64,000 bases of DNA from an uncultured Parabacteroides sp. (GTDB lineage Bacteria > Bacteroidota > Bacteroidia > Bacteroidales > Tannerellaceae), in the NCBI GenBank assembly GCA_934725305.1, contig CAKVBA010000009.1, positions 1 to 64,000 on the forward strand, in the 5' to 3' direction. Position 1 is the stretch's first letter, and every line of letters begins with the position of its first letter. Of this stretch, positions 8,199 to 16,447 are shown piece after piece. Under the pieces are notes generated by a model, which did not search any database, was not told where the DNA came from, and worked only from the letters and a program-made list of their open reading frames with translations. The position numbers were made by a program, and so were the translations under genes.

Positions 8199-9554
8199 AT
8201 GAACACGATTCAAACAACTATAAGCTATAAGCAACATATTCGTTCGTTAATCCTGTTAGGACTTCCTATTATTATCGGTCAGTTGGGAAATATTGTGACC
8301 GGATTGGCCGATACCGTAATGGTGGGCCAGCATAGCACGGAGGAATTGGCGGCGGCATCATTCGTTAACAACGTGATTAATGCCTTTATCATTCTGGGAA
8401 CAGGATTCTCGTTCAATTATACACCCATCATAGGCGAACACATTGCCCTCAACAAGCGGATAGCCATCGGAGGCTGGCTCAAGAATAGTCTGATGGCTAA
8501 CTTCACCACGACACTGCTCATCCTTGTCTGTCTGTTCTTTATCTACATTCATATAGATTGGCTGGAACAACCGGAAGAGCTGATGCCGCTTATCCGTCCT
8601 TACTATATGGTGCTGATGTGTTCGGTGATATTCGTGATGCTCACCAACTCGTTCCGCCAGTTTGTAGAAGGAATTATGGATGCCTCCATTTCGATGTGGG
8701 TGCTGACGATTGTCAATGCAATTAACATACTGGGTAATTATATCCTTATTTATGGCAAGTTCGGTTTCCCGGAATGGGGATTGTTAGGAGCGGGTATCAG
8801 CACCTTGTTCTCGCGTTTGCTGATGCTGCTGCTTTTCGTTGCGGTATTTATCCGTCAGGAAAGATATAGACCTTTTAGACAGGGCTTTTTGGTGACACCT
8901 TTCCGGAAGTCCTACTGGAAAAGGCTGAATCTGATTGGATGGCCCATTGCCTTTCAGCAAGGAATAGAGGCGGCCACTTTCTGCATCACGACCATTATGA
9001 TTGGATGGCTGGGCGGATTGGATTTGGCGGCTCATCAGGTGGCCATTGCCGTATCTACCGTCAGCTTTACCATCTATCTCGGATTGGGTTCGGCCGTTGC
9101 CATCCGTGTCAGTGTGTTCAAGGGACTACAAGATTGGAGGAATGTACGTCGGGTTACTTCGGCCGGAGTGATGATGGCCATAGGGCTATCCGTAACCTTG
9201 AGCCTGCTGCTCTATCTCTGTTGCGACACGATTGGTAGCTATTTTACCGATGACACGGATGTGTTACGCATTGTTGCCATTCTGATTCCTATCTTGGTGG
9301 CCTATCAGTTTGGTGATAGCATCCAGATTGTACTGGCCAATGCCTTGAGGGGATTGAGTGATGTAACCTCTATCATGGTTATCTCGTTTGTTTCCTACTT
9401 CATCATAGCCATTCCGGCCGGTTATAGCATTGCCTTCTTTCTGCATCAAGGAATCGCCGGCATTTGGCTCTCTTATCCTATTGGATTCACCTGCTCCGTG
9501 CTACTGTTGGGATTGAGAGCTTTTCGGGTGATGAAGGGAAAGCAAAAATCCTAA
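8199..9554 (+). CDS. MATE-family multidrug/toxin exporter
   Basis: A 451-residue, 12-helix MATE (NorM/DinF-like) exporter in two six-helix halves. The N-terminal half carries the family signature LGLPIIIGQLGNIVTGLADTV (split over about 18-38) and the second half the matching WPIAFQQGIEAATF segment with LGLGSAVAIRVS. Cation-driven (Na+ or H+) export of organic cations is the usual role; coupling ion and substrate cannot be read from the sequence. The gene is monocistronic, with a long structured leader and a hairpin directly at its stop codon. Confidence 0.93.
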   Translation: MNTIQTTISYKQHIRSLILLGLPIIIGQLGNIVTGLADTVMVGQHSTEELAAASFVNNVINAFIILGTGFSFNYTPIIGEHIALNKRIAIGGWLKNSLMANFTTTLLILVCLFFIYIHIDWLEQPEELMPLIRPYYMVLMCSVIFVMLTNSFRQFVEGIMDASISMWVLTIVNAINILGNYILIYGKFGFPEWGLLGAGISTLFSRLLMLLLFVAVFIRQERYRPFRQGFLVTPFRKSYWKRLNLIGWPIAFQQGIEAATFCITTIMIGWLGGLDLAAHQVAIAVSTVSFTIYLGLGSAVAIRVSVFKGLQDWRNVRRVTSAGVMMAIGLSVTLSLLLYLCCDTIGSYFTDDTDVLRIVAILIPILVAYQFGDSIQIVLANALRGLSDVTSIMVISFVSYFIIAIPAGYSIAFFLHQGIAGIWLSYPIGFTCSVLLLGLRAFRVMKGKQKS

Positions 9555-9583
9555 GAGCTATGAATTGTAGCCGTTAGCTCTTT
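9553..9583. terminator. Convergent hairpin between MATE and radical SAM genes
   Basis: AAGAGCTA, which begins in the MATE stop codon, pairs with TAGCTCTT around a 14-nt loop. Only three T follow on the plus strand. It lies between two convergent genes and probably serves the MATE transcript. Confidence 0.45.
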
Positions 9584-9601
9584 CCGGTGAAAAGGTGTCG
9601 T

Positions 9602-10441
9602 TTACTCCCTGTAACGCTTAGAGACGATGGAGTAGCCACATCGCCGGCACAAGGGCTCCACGGCTATGTGGCGTGTAAAGCCTTGATAGATAGCCTGGCT
9701 ACGAGAAGAAGACAGTATGTCGTCCAGCGACTGGTCAAACAAGTTGCCCAGTGACAGATTGCCGGCATAATCGAGGCAACAAGGCACAACCGTACCATCC
9801 ACCAATACGCCAATTTGATTGCGCAGGGCATAGCAGAATATCTTCTTTTCGGCATACACATCGTGGTTGATAGCGGGCCATTCAAACATGTTGTCGTGTT
9901 CGATAAATAGCTTGTCGGACAATTTATAACCATCTTTTCGGAGTTGCCAAGGTTGAGGCTGATGCTGGGCGATCAGTTGCAAGATGGAATCATTCTGTCG
10001 GTTATATCCTCCTTCGTTCCATAGACGTAAGACGATGATGCAACCTCGCCGGGCTGCCTCTTTGGCAAAGGTCATGACATCACCGATGTATTGCTCCGGA
10101 TTGTTCAGGTTGTTGCCTTCATGCGAATGCAAGGAAATCTGAATCTTATGAGGCAAGGCATCGAGCACATCACTTCTTCGGGATAATAGCGTTCCGTTGG
10201 TCGTAAGAACGGGGATGAATCCCTTTTGGCGAGCTATCAGAATGAATTGAGGCAACAACGGATGGAGAAAGGGTTCGCCCATCAGATGAAAATAGAGAAA
10301 CTTGATTTTGCTGATCAGTTTGTCGGTTAGCCTGTGAAATTCCTCTAAGGTCATCAAGTGCTTTTTCCGCTCCGTCTTGGGACAGAACAGACAATCCAGG
10401 TTGCAAACATTCGTTATTTCAAGATAACATCGGGTAATCAT
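9602..10441 (-). CDS. Radical SAM/SPASM-domain protein
   Basis: A 279-residue enzyme. The radical SAM cluster motif is Cys13-x3-Cys17-x2-Cys20 (CNLDCLFC), followed by HLMGEPFLHP (the GGE-type SAM-binding strand). The C-terminal part has SPASM-like cysteines (CYALRNQIGV, VPCCLD, and CRRCGY near the end) that would hold a second Fe-S cluster. SPASM proteins often modify peptides or mature enzymes. No small peptide gene, sulfatase or other obvious partner is next to it, so the substrate is unknown. It is transcribed alone, towards the MATE gene. Confidence 0.88.
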   Translation of the reverse strand: MITRCYLEITNVCNLDCLFCPKTERKKHLMTLEEFHRLTDKLISKIKFLYFHLMGEPFLHPLLPQFILIARQKGFIPVLTTNGTLLSRRSDVLDALPHKIQISLHSHEGNNLNNPEQYIGDVMTFAKEAARRGCIIVLRLWNEGGYNRQNDSILQLIAQHQPQPWQLRKDGYKLSDKLFIEHDNMFEWPAINHDVYAEKKIFCYALRNQIGVLVDGTVVPCCLDYAGNLSLGNLFDQSLDDILSSSRSQAIYQGFTRHIAVEPLCRRCGYSIVSKRYRE

Positions 10442-10511
10442 ATCACATTTTCAATAAGTCAAACCGATGACGAATATACAGATTTATATGATAAGTGCGG
10501 TTGTATAGAAA

Positions 10512-10580
10512 CAAAAAAGGCCATCCATCACGGACAGCCAATCTCAATTGTTAACCTTAAATCTAATACCATGAAAAACA
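10512..10580 (-). ncRNA. Candidate small RNA with promoter and intrinsic terminator
   Basis: On the minus strand a TATATTTG box (10586-10593) is followed by about 70 nt that end in a GC-rich hairpin (GGCTGTCC, GTGAT, GGATGGCC; 10519-10539) and TTTTTT. I recall similar segments (GGTATTAGATTTAAGGTTAA followed by a hairpin) in Bacteroides intergenic regions, but I cannot confirm a named family. The longest frame inside encodes only a few residues, so a non-coding transcript is more likely. It lies directly upstream of the radical SAM gene on the same strand, so it could also be an attenuated leader of that gene. Confidence 0.5.
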
Positions 10581-10658
10581 CAGTGCAAATATAGATACTT
10601 TATGTTATGTAGCATACTGTTTGGCTTGGAAAATTCATCTAATTAACTATTTTTAGGC

Positions 10659-10682
10659 AAAGTATGCTGTAAAACATACTTT
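10659..10682. promoter_or_regulatory. Operator-like palindrome related to the one at 22711
   Basis: AAAGTATG (10659-10666) and CATACTTT (10675-10682) form an inverted repeat. Its core, AGTATGCTGTAAAACATACT, agrees at 16 of 20 positions with the perfect palindrome upstream of the IclR gene. A further half site, AGCATACT, lies at 10611-10618. It is about 70 bp upstream of the small RNA -7 box. Confidence 0.4.
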
Positions 10683-10794
10683 ATGAATAGGAAAAGCCAT
10701 TAGGTTTGGGAAAGAATCGTCCGTTTGGTATGTACAAGGGTAAAAAACATCAACCGTTCTTCTTGTTTCGGTTGTATCGGAATAATCATTTATC

Positions 10795-11267
10795 CCAAAT
10801 CGATCATTAGATTACGATTCTTGTTGGTGCTTGTTTTGAACAGGTTGCAATGGCTCTACGTTGAAGGCCTATTTATCGACCATGAAAAATACAATAAGTC
10901 AACAAGCGGGCAAGAGACTACTAATCCGGTCAAAATGGATTAAGCTATTTCCTGGAATTGGGTAACTACTCCGTTCGGACGGAGTAGTTATTCCGTCTGA
11001 GCGGAGTGCCTACCCAATTTCAAAAAAGTCCCTACCCATTTTGGAAAAAGTCTATACCCTTTTTCCAAAAACTCTATAGACTATTGAAAGATAGGCTATA
11101 ACCCCTTTTTTCAGGATGTTTGGGCCGAGACAGCTTCGTCTGTCAAGTCCGGCGAAATTACCCATCGTTTCTGCTGGATCCGTTACCGTTTTTAGCAAAT
11201 AATAATCCGAAGAAAAACACAATAACTATCTCTCGGCGCATATTTAATTCTGACAATAGATTATTCA
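10795..11267 (-). repeat. Modular 22-bp array element, copy 1
   Basis: Orientation is that in which the array begins with GGTTATAG and ends with the 25-bp unit. The tandem core (10946-11103, 158 bp) divides exactly into seven units of 22, 23, 22, 22, 22, 22 and 25 bp, such as GGTAGGGACTTTTTTGAAA and GTCTATAGAGTTTTTGG. Units 6 and 7 form a perfect 11-bp hairpin with a TCGG loop (10964-10989). Flanks of about 160 bp on each side match copy 4, including the 17-bp end CCAAATCGATCATTAGA (one mismatch). The other end abuts the lysE stop codon, so the right inverted repeat is missing. Units are not multiples of three and no frame is conserved. Confidence 0.85.
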
Positions 11268-11270
11268 TTT

Positions 11271-11858
11271 TTACCCTATCAGAATATAGAGGGCACAAAA
11301 GAGCAGAGCGATGCTGGAAACAATATCGACCTGACGACCATAGTTGACGAAGAACCTACGCAGATAGCTTCCGGCTATCAACCACGCCAGATTACCACCG
11401 GGACCGGCCAATACCAACCACGCCGCCACTTCCACCAAGTCGTGAAACTGATTCGAGTAGGGCAGGACAAAGGCATTGAAGGCCGTGAGATCAAACAAGA
11501 GCATCTTGGCATTGGTCAGTTGCACGATTAGGCCTGTGCGGAAATTACAATCCTTGTCTGCGGCTTCGGCTACGTGTCGGTTCCGGAAGATGCGGTAGGC
11601 CAAATAGGCAATGTAGGCCGCACCTACATATTTGAGATAGATAATATATTCGCCAAAAGCCATTCCAATCAGGTGAGTGAGTGTTGCCATTGACATAACG
11701 GCTATGCTAAAGCCGGTTAGCAGGCCCAGCCACATCTTCAGGGCTTTGCGCCGGCCATGTCGTAGCGACATACTAAGTGAATAGATGTTGGCCGGTCCGG
11801 GTGTGTATCCGATTACCAGAATCTGTAGCAATAATGTGGGTAATAATTCGTTGGGCAT
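11271..11858 (-). CDS. LysE/RhtB-family amino-acid (or metabolite) exporter
   Basis: A 195-residue, six-helix inner-membrane protein. The family signature IGYTPGPANIYSLSMSLRHG (about 16-35) carries the conserved PGP motif, and GRRKALKMWLGLLTGF follows. Usual substrates in the family are lysine, threonine, homoserine or other small metabolites; none can be assigned. The stop codon directly abuts repeat copy 1, so the 3' untranslated region consists of that element. It may be co-transcribed with yjbQ upstream on the same strand (125 bp apart, with a hairpin element between). Confidence 0.87.
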   Translation of the reverse strand: MPNELLPTLLLQILVIGYTPGPANIYSLSMSLRHGRRKALKMWLGLLTGFSIAVMSMATLTHLIGMAFGEYIIYLKYVGAAYIAYLAYRIFRNRHVAEAADKDCNFRTGLIVQLTNAKMLLFDLTAFNAFVLPYSNQFHDLVEVAAWLVLAGPGGNLAWLIAGSYLRRFFVNYGRQVDIVSSIALLFCALYILIG

Positions 11859-11919
11859 AATTCTAATCTTTGGGAGAAAACTATCTCTTTCCTTCTTCTA
11901 ATGTTGTTAATGTTTAGGC

Positions 11920-11977
11920 GGTGTGTCAGAATTGGTAAAATGCGAAGCAACGCATCAGGTTGCAATCACGACACACC
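11920..11977. repeat. GGTGYGYCA-type inverted-repeat element
   Basis: GGTGTGTC (11920-11927) pairs with GACACACC (11970-11977). Inside, ATGCG pairs with CGCAT. No T-run follows on either strand. It belongs to the hairpin family also found near 21701, 22432, 36881, 36952, 41038, 52595 and 60076. Confidence 0.6.
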
Positions 11978-11982
11978 AAATG

Positions 11983-12396
11983 TTATTCGTAGATGGTTGC
12001 AACGATCGTGCGGTTGCCTCCATGGTTACGGAACTCACAGAGATAAATACCTTGCCATTGGCCTAAGTTCAACTCACTATCGGTGATAGGAATGGTCAGG
12101 CTGACACCAAAGAGAGAGCTTTTGGCATGAGCCGGCATGTCGTCTGCGCCTTCGGGCGTGTGGGCATAATAGGGCTCATTCTCTTTTACTAAATGATCCA
12201 TAATCTTATCCATGTCATACCGCACGTCGGGGTCGGCATTCTCGTTGATCGAGAGTGCGCAGGAAGTGTGTTGCACAAACAGGTTGAGCAATCCGGTTTG
12301 AGGCAATGGATGAGGCAGGTTCTGCATCACTTCGTGAGTAATCAAGTGGCATCCCCGTCTTTTATGAGCGATTATAAACGTTGTCTGTCTGATCAT
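11983..12396 (-). CDS. yjbQ: YjbQ family protein (UPF0047)
   Basis: A 137-residue protein with all family landmarks: VQHTSCALSINENADPDVRY, HTPEGADDMPAHAKSSL and GQWQGIYLCEFR. The conserved His and Asp/Glu residues are intact. The family is widespread; members have been linked to thiamine-phosphate-synthase-like activity, but the physiological role is unsettled. A TACCTTTG box on the minus strand (12420-12427) about 24 bp upstream is a likely promoter. It probably has nothing to do with the neighbouring exporter or two-component system. Confidence 0.9.
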   Translation of the reverse strand: MIRQTTFIIAHKRRGCHLITHEVMQNLPHPLPQTGLLNLFVQHTSCALSINENADPDVRYDMDKIMDHLVKENEPYYAHTPEGADDMPAHAKSSLFGVSLTIPITDSELNLGQWQGIYLCEFRNHGGNRTIVATIYE

Positions 12397-12450
12397 ATCC
12401 TTTGATGTTTATGAGAATACAAAGGTAGGGGAAATAAAATAGTTTATCAC

Positions 12451-14226
12451 TCAAATCCGCTTCTTTAATGTAAAGAAGAAGGCAACGCCTTTGCCCGGAC
12501 TACTTTTAGCCGATATTTGTCCCTTGTGGAAGATCACGCCATTCTTCACGATAGAGAGACCCAAACCGGTGCCGCCAATCTTGCGGCTACGTCCCTTGTC
12601 AACCCGATAGAAGCGTTCAAAGATGCGGTTGATATGTTCTTCCGAGATGCCCACGCCGTTATCCGCAAAGCTGAAATAGTAATATTTCGGATCCTCTTTG
12701 TAGCAATCGATGGTTAGTTTTACGCCTTCGCCGGCATAGGCTATGGCATTGTCATACAGATTGCGGAAGATAGAGTAGAGGAGCGAATAGTTTCCATGTA
12801 CCACCGGATTGTTGGGCAGATTCACCTCCGTTGCAATCTGTTTCTCTTCCATCTCTTTCGAGCACTCCTGCTCAATCACACTCACCAGCTTGGCAATATT
12901 CACGTCGGATAGCTCAAACATGTTGGCGGCCTCGTCCAGGCGATTCAACACCGATATGTCGCGGAGCAAACCGGTCAGGCGGGTACTTTGTGTGTAGCAA
13001 CGCTCCAGGAAGAAGTCGCGTTTGTCGGGCGTTAGCTCCGGATTAGACAAGATGGTCTCTAAATAGCCCTGAATACTGCTGACAGGAGTCTTCAGTTCGT
13101 GGGAGATGTTTTGTGTCAGTTGCTTCTTCATGCGGCTCTCTTCTTCCTGACGAGAGATGTCGTTGACCGACAATTCATAGCTGTTGTCTTGGAAAAGGAT
13201 ACATTCGATCAGGAAGATCTTGCCGTTCTTATCCACCGTGACCGACTTGCGCAGCACCTTTTTGGTGCGGTTGGCGATGGCCATGTTCTTTTGCAGGAAA
13301 GTCTGGATCGGTTGCAATTCGGGAATCTCAATCACCTCTTCCGACTCATGGATAGGAGAGTCAGATATCACATTGGCAAATTGGATAAAGAGGATGTTCG
13401 AGAGAACCTCGCGTCCTTCTGCCGTGAACATGGCAAAGCCCTCTTTGGAATATTGGAAGTGCTTGATCAGCTTTTCGCGTTCCATCGAAAGCTCGTTCTT
13501 GGCCTTCTGCTGGTGTTGATAAAGCGTTACGATATTTTGGGAGATATCGCCCAGCTCATCGTTCGGGAAGTTATATTCGCTCTCCGGAATCCGATCTTTC
13601 TCTACATTCAAGGCAAAGTCGCGCAACTTCGAGATGGTTTGTCCAATGCTGAAGGTGAAGCGCGAGAGGATAAAGAAGAAGATCAGCGTCATCAAGGCCA
13701 TGAAGTAGATAAAGTCTTTGTTGATGGCCAGAATGCCACGCACATAGGGATCGTAGGGCAGGGCCGAACGGAATACATAATCGTTGATGCAGCTGGCCGA
13801 ATAGAAATAGCGCTTGCCGGTAGAAGAGGAATAGCGTATCGAAAAGCCTTCGCCATACAGATGGGCTTTGTGCACCTCGCTACGATTGTTGTGGTTGTTG
13901 AACTCGTCGGTGCCACTATTATCGAACAGCACTTTGCCTTGTGGATCAATGATGCTGACACGCAATTCCTTCTGAGGAATGTTGTCAATGAAAGAGTGCA
14001 CCGTCTTGGACAGATCATCGGTGTTCAGATAGAGATGATAGAGCTGGTAGTTATAGTTGTTCAGCACATTGTTGAGCTTTTCTTGGGCAAACTCGCGTTC
14101 TCTTTGGTATTGAAAGATCAGGAAACAGGCAATGAACCCTAAGAACATGCAGAAAACCGACCAGAACAATCTCTGGCTAAAATGAATCCGGTTCTTTTTC
14201 TCTTGGTTTACTTTAATCATGGCCAT
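12451..14226 (-). CDS. Membrane sensor histidine kinase (PhoR-like)
   Basis: A 591-residue kinase. Helix 1 (about 20-40) and helix 2 (about 173-192) frame a periplasmic domain of about 130 residues; a HAMP-like linker, a PAS-like region (240-350), HisKA and HATPase_c domains follow. His376 lies in QNISHELKTPVSS; ATP-lid motifs are FADNGVGIS and GTGLGLSIVK, and the N box is LYDNAIAYA. It partners the OmpR-type regulator 9 bp upstream on the same strand. The topology is that of PhoR-type kinases. The signal is unknown and no phosphate genes are adjacent. Confidence 0.93.
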   Translation of the reverse strand: MAMIKVNQEKKNRIHFSQRLFWSVFCMFLGFIACFLIFQYQREREFAQEKLNNVLNNYNYQLYHLYLNTDDLSKTVHSFIDNIPQKELRVSIIDPQGKVLFDNSGTDEFNNHNNRSEVHKAHLYGEGFSIRYSSSTGKRYFYSASCINDYVFRSALPYDPYVRGILAINKDFIYFMALMTLIFFFILSRFTFSIGQTISKLRDFALNVEKDRIPESEYNFPNDELGDISQNIVTLYQHQQKAKNELSMEREKLIKHFQYSKEGFAMFTAEGREVLSNILFIQFANVISDSPIHESEEVIEIPELQPIQTFLQKNMAIANRTKKVLRKSVTVDKNGKIFLIECILFQDNSYELSVNDISRQEEESRMKKQLTQNISHELKTPVSSIQGYLETILSNPELTPDKRDFFLERCYTQSTRLTGLLRDISVLNRLDEAANMFELSDVNIAKLVSVIEQECSKEMEEKQIATEVNLPNNPVVHGNYSLLYSIFRNLYDNAIAYAGEGVKLTIDCYKEDPKYYYFSFADNGVGISEEHINRIFERFYRVDKGRSRKIGGTGLGLSIVKNGVIFHKGQISAKSSPGKGVAFFFTLKKRI

Positions 14227-14235
14227 GATATTTTA

Positions 14236-14922
14236 TCAGCCTTCAAAACAATATCCAAATCCCAGTCGGGTGACAATATTCTTGCCATACGGACCAATCT
14301 TTTTGCGTAGGCGTGTGATGTTGACGTCGATAGTCCGATCCAGCACATACACCTCGTCTTTCCAGATGCGAGACAAAATCTCTTCGCGTGAGAAGACGCT
14401 TCCTCTGTTTTCGAGCAACAACTTCAATATCTCGAACTCCTTCTTGGTCAAGGGAACCTCTTTGCCATCGACCATTGCCTTGATGCTTCGGAAGTCGAGA
14501 GTCAGAGTCTCGTATTCGAGTCGCTCCGGTTTGTCATCCTTCTCCTTGTCGCTGGTTCGTCTCAACACGGCCTTCACGCGAGCCAGCACCTGTTTGATGG
14601 AGAACGGTTTGGAGATATAGTCATCCGCACCCAGATTAAATCCCGTCAGCATATCGTTTTCGGTATCCTTAGCCGTCAGGAAGATAATGGGAATATGGGC
14701 CGTACTTTCCTCTTTCTTTAGCAGACTGGCCATTTTGAATCCGGATATCTCGTCCATCATGACATCCAGTAGCAATAGTTTGTAACGAGTCAGATCCAGT
14801 TTCAGAGCCTCTTCGGCGCTGAGCGCCGTGTCCACTTCATAACCTTCGGTTTCCAGATTGAATTTTAATATCTCACACAAGTCCTCTTCGTCATCTACAA
14901 CTAAAATACGAATTGTTGCCAT
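14236..14922 (-). CDS. OmpR/PhoB-family response regulator
   Basis: A 228-residue regulator: a receiver domain with Asp10-Asp11, phospho-acceptor Asp53 (LLLDVMMDEISG), conserved Lys in DDYISKPF, and a C-terminal winged helix (GKEVPLTKKEFEILKLLLEN, then VLDRTIDVNITRLRKKIG). It is the first gene of a two-gene operon with the kinase. Two direct TGTTAC repeats 11 bp apart (15084-15100) lie about 165 bp upstream of the start, an arrangement expected for PhoB/OmpR-type binding, so autoregulation is plausible. Confidence 0.94.
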   Translation of the reverse strand: MATIRILVVDDEEDLCEILKFNLETEGYEVDTALSAEEALKLDLTRYKLLLLDVMMDEISGFKMASLLKKEESTAHIPIIFLTAKDTENDMLTGFNLGADDYISKPFSIKQVLARVKAVLRRTSDKEKDDKPERLEYETLTLDFRSIKAMVDGKEVPLTKKEFEILKLLLENRGSVFSREEILSRIWKDEVYVLDRTIDVNITRLRKKIGPYGKNIVTRLGFGYCFEG

Positions 14923-15025
14923 ATGATATCTCTGTTTAGTGTTTTAGTGAAGGCGGTGAGTCAAAACATAAGCAAAGCGGGCTAAAAGTCCAATGGTTAC
15001 CCTGACATGCCTTACACTTTTGATA

Positions 15026-15100
15026 CAAATGTAATTCTTTTCTGCAAAGGACGTTTATCTGTATTACGGAGAAATGAAACAGATGTTACAATTCTGTTAC
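15026..15100 (-). promoter_or_regulatory. Promoter and candidate autoregulatory box of the two-component operon
   Basis: On the minus strand TACATTTG (15026-15033) matches TAnnTTTG; no TTTG lies at the correct -33 distance. TGTTAC occurs twice on the plus strand (15084-15089, 15095-15100), exactly 11 bp apart, as OmpR/PhoB dimers require. The missing -33 box fits an activator-dependent promoter. Confidence 0.45.
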
Positions 15101-15129
15101 GTGTGTTGCTTTCGGATGCTGATATACTT

Positions 15130-15173
15130 AAAGGGCTGCATCAAAACAGTTTGTTTGATACAGCCCTTTTTTT
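15130..15173. terminator. Strong hairpin at the end of the tRNA cluster
   Basis: AAGGGCTGCATCAAA pairs with TTTGATACAGCCCTT (15154-15168) with one mismatch. Seven T follow on the plus strand and three on the minus strand. It lies four bases beyond the mature end of the last tRNA and shares its stem sequence with the hairpins at 40314 and 52606. Confidence 0.7.
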
Positions 15174-15176
15174 AAG

Positions 15177-15260
15177 TACGTGGGATGAGACTTGAACTCA
15201 CACGCCGAAACCGGCACTACCCCCTCAAAGTAGCGTGTCTACCAATTCCACCACCCACGC
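15177..15260 (-). tRNA. tRNA-Leu (anticodon GAG)
   Basis: An 84-nt class II tRNA. The acceptor stem GCGTGGG pairs with CCCACGT (one G-T), the D-arm has GGTAGAC, the anticodon loop is TTGAGGG (anticodon GAG), there is a long variable arm, and the T-loop is GTTCAAG. The discriminator is A and CCA is not encoded. It reads CUC/CUU codons and is the last of three tRNAs on one transcript. Confidence 0.95.
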
Positions 15261-15268
15261 ATAAAATG

Positions 15269-15350
15269 TGCCCAGAACAGGACTCGAACCTGCATGCCTC
15301 TCGACACACGCACCTGAAACGTGCGCGTCTACCAATTCCGCCACCTGGGC
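15269..15350 (-). tRNA. tRNA-Leu (anticodon CAG)
   Basis: An 82-nt class II tRNA. Acceptor GCCCAGG pairs with TCTGGGC, the anticodon stem CACGT/GCGTG encloses TTCAGGT (anticodon CAG), the variable arm is long, and the T-loop is GTTCGAG. CCA is not encoded. It lies 8 bp from the GAG tRNA. Confidence 0.95.
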
Positions 15351-15366
15351 ATAAAGTGATTGTTTG

Positions 15367-15439
15367 AGCGGAAGACGGGACTCGAACCCGCGACCCTAAC
15401 CTTGGCAAGGTTATGCTCTACCAACTGAGCTACTTCCGC
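15367..15439 (-). tRNA. tRNA-Gly (anticodon GCC)
   Basis: A 73-nt tRNA. Acceptor GCGGAAG pairs with CTTCCGC, the anticodon loop is TTGCCAA (anticodon GCC), the T-loop GTTCGAG, and the discriminator U is as usual for glycine. CCA is not encoded. It is the first tRNA of the cluster, directly behind a consensus promoter. Confidence 0.96.
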
Positions 15440-15450
15440 GATAACGGGTG

Positions 15451-15481
15451 CAAAGATAGAGATTATTTTCGTTTTTCCAAA
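15451..15481 (-). promoter_or_regulatory. Consensus promoter of the tRNA cluster
   Basis: On the minus strand TTTG (15478-15481), 19 bp, TATCTTTG (15451-15458): an exact match to the Bacteroidota consensus, 12 bp before the tRNA-Gly gene. Confidence 0.75.
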
Positions 15482-15549
15482 CAGATTGGGCAAACTTTTT
15501 CTTGTCTTCTTGCTCCTTGCACTCGTTGATATTCTTATCCGACTCAGTG

Positions 15550-16371
15550 TTAGATTTTTGCAATCAGCTCTTTAAACAGCGTTGACATCACTTCTGTGGC
15601 TCTGTTGGCAGCAGCAATCACATCGTCACCGTTGTTTTCAAAGTCATCGGCAAAATGATAACCTTCGTTGGTGATGACAGACATACCAAACACACGCAAT
15701 CCGGCATGACGGGCTACAATCACTTCGGGCACGGTGCTCATGCCAATCGCATCTCCGCCCACTTTGCCATAGAAGGCATATTCAGCCGGAGTTTCATACG
15801 ACGGACCGGTCAGGCCCACATAGACACCCTTCTTCAGCGGAATGGAATGAGCGGCGGCTATCTCTTCGACCATGCGGATAAATTCGCGGTCATACACTCT
15901 GGTCATATCGGGAAAGCGCGTACCGAAAGCCTCGTTGTTCGGACCAATCAGCGGATTAGGCATCATGTTGATGTGGTCGCGGATAATCATCAGGTCGCCC
16001 ACTTTGAATGTGTTGTTGATGCCACCGGCGGCATTGGATACCAATAGATTCTTGATGCCCAACATCTTCATCACGCGAATCGGGAATGTCACCTGCTGCA
16101 TGGTGTAGCCTTCGTAGTAATGGAAGCGTCCTTGCATGGCCAGCACCTGTTTGCCGCCCAGTTGTCCGCAGATGAAATTACCCTTATGGCCTGTGGCAGT
16201 CGATTTCACGAAATTGGGGATTTCATGATAGGGGATAATGGTCGGCGATTCAATCTGTTCGGCCAAAGCTCCCAGACCGCTTCCTAAGATGATAGCTGTT
16301 TCAGGGTTACCACTGATACAGGCTCTTAGACATGACGCGGTTTCTGCATATAAATCATTTATCTCTTTCAT
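15550..16371 (-). CDS. punA: Purine nucleoside phosphorylase, trimeric class
   Basis: A 273-residue enzyme that splits inosine and guanosine (and deoxy forms) with phosphate to free base and (deoxy)ribose-1-phosphate. Family motifs are present: AIILGSGLG for phosphate binding, [42 protein letters not shown] and the base-binding [10 protein letters not shown]. The length and the Glu/Asn residues of the base pocket fit the trimeric (mammalian-like) class rather than DeoD hexamers. The next gene upstream is an adenosine-type deaminase, so the pair may work in salvage of purines from nucleosides. Confidence 0.93.
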   Translation of the reverse strand: MKEINDLYAETASCLRACISGNPETAIILGSGLGALAEQIESPTIIPYHEIPNFVKSTATGHKGNFICGQLGGKQVLAMQGRFHYYEGYTMQQVTFPIRVMKMLGIKNLLVSNAAGGINNTFKVGDLMIIRDHINMMPNPLIGPNNEAFGTRFPDMTRVYDREFIRMVEEIAAAHSIPLKKGVYVGLTGPSYETPAEYAFYGKVGGDAIGMSTVPEVIVARHAGLRVFGMSVITNEGYHFADDFENNGDDVIAAANRATEVMSTLFKELIAKI

Positions 16372-16447
16372 ATCTCTCTACATTATTATATTATCGATAC
16401 TCAATTATTCATTCTTCATCCTTCATCCTTTGCCACATGCCTCTTCC

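Noticed and set aside
9602..10441. Anaerobic sulfatase-maturating enzyme or RiPP maturase
   Set aside because: SPASM-like cysteines are seen, but no sulfatase or precursor peptide gene is adjacent and the protein is shorter than sulfatase-maturating enzymes.
13099..14142. Long plus-strand frame opposite the sensor kinase
   Set aside because: The opposite strand encodes complete HisKA and HATPase motifs; the antisense product has no family features.
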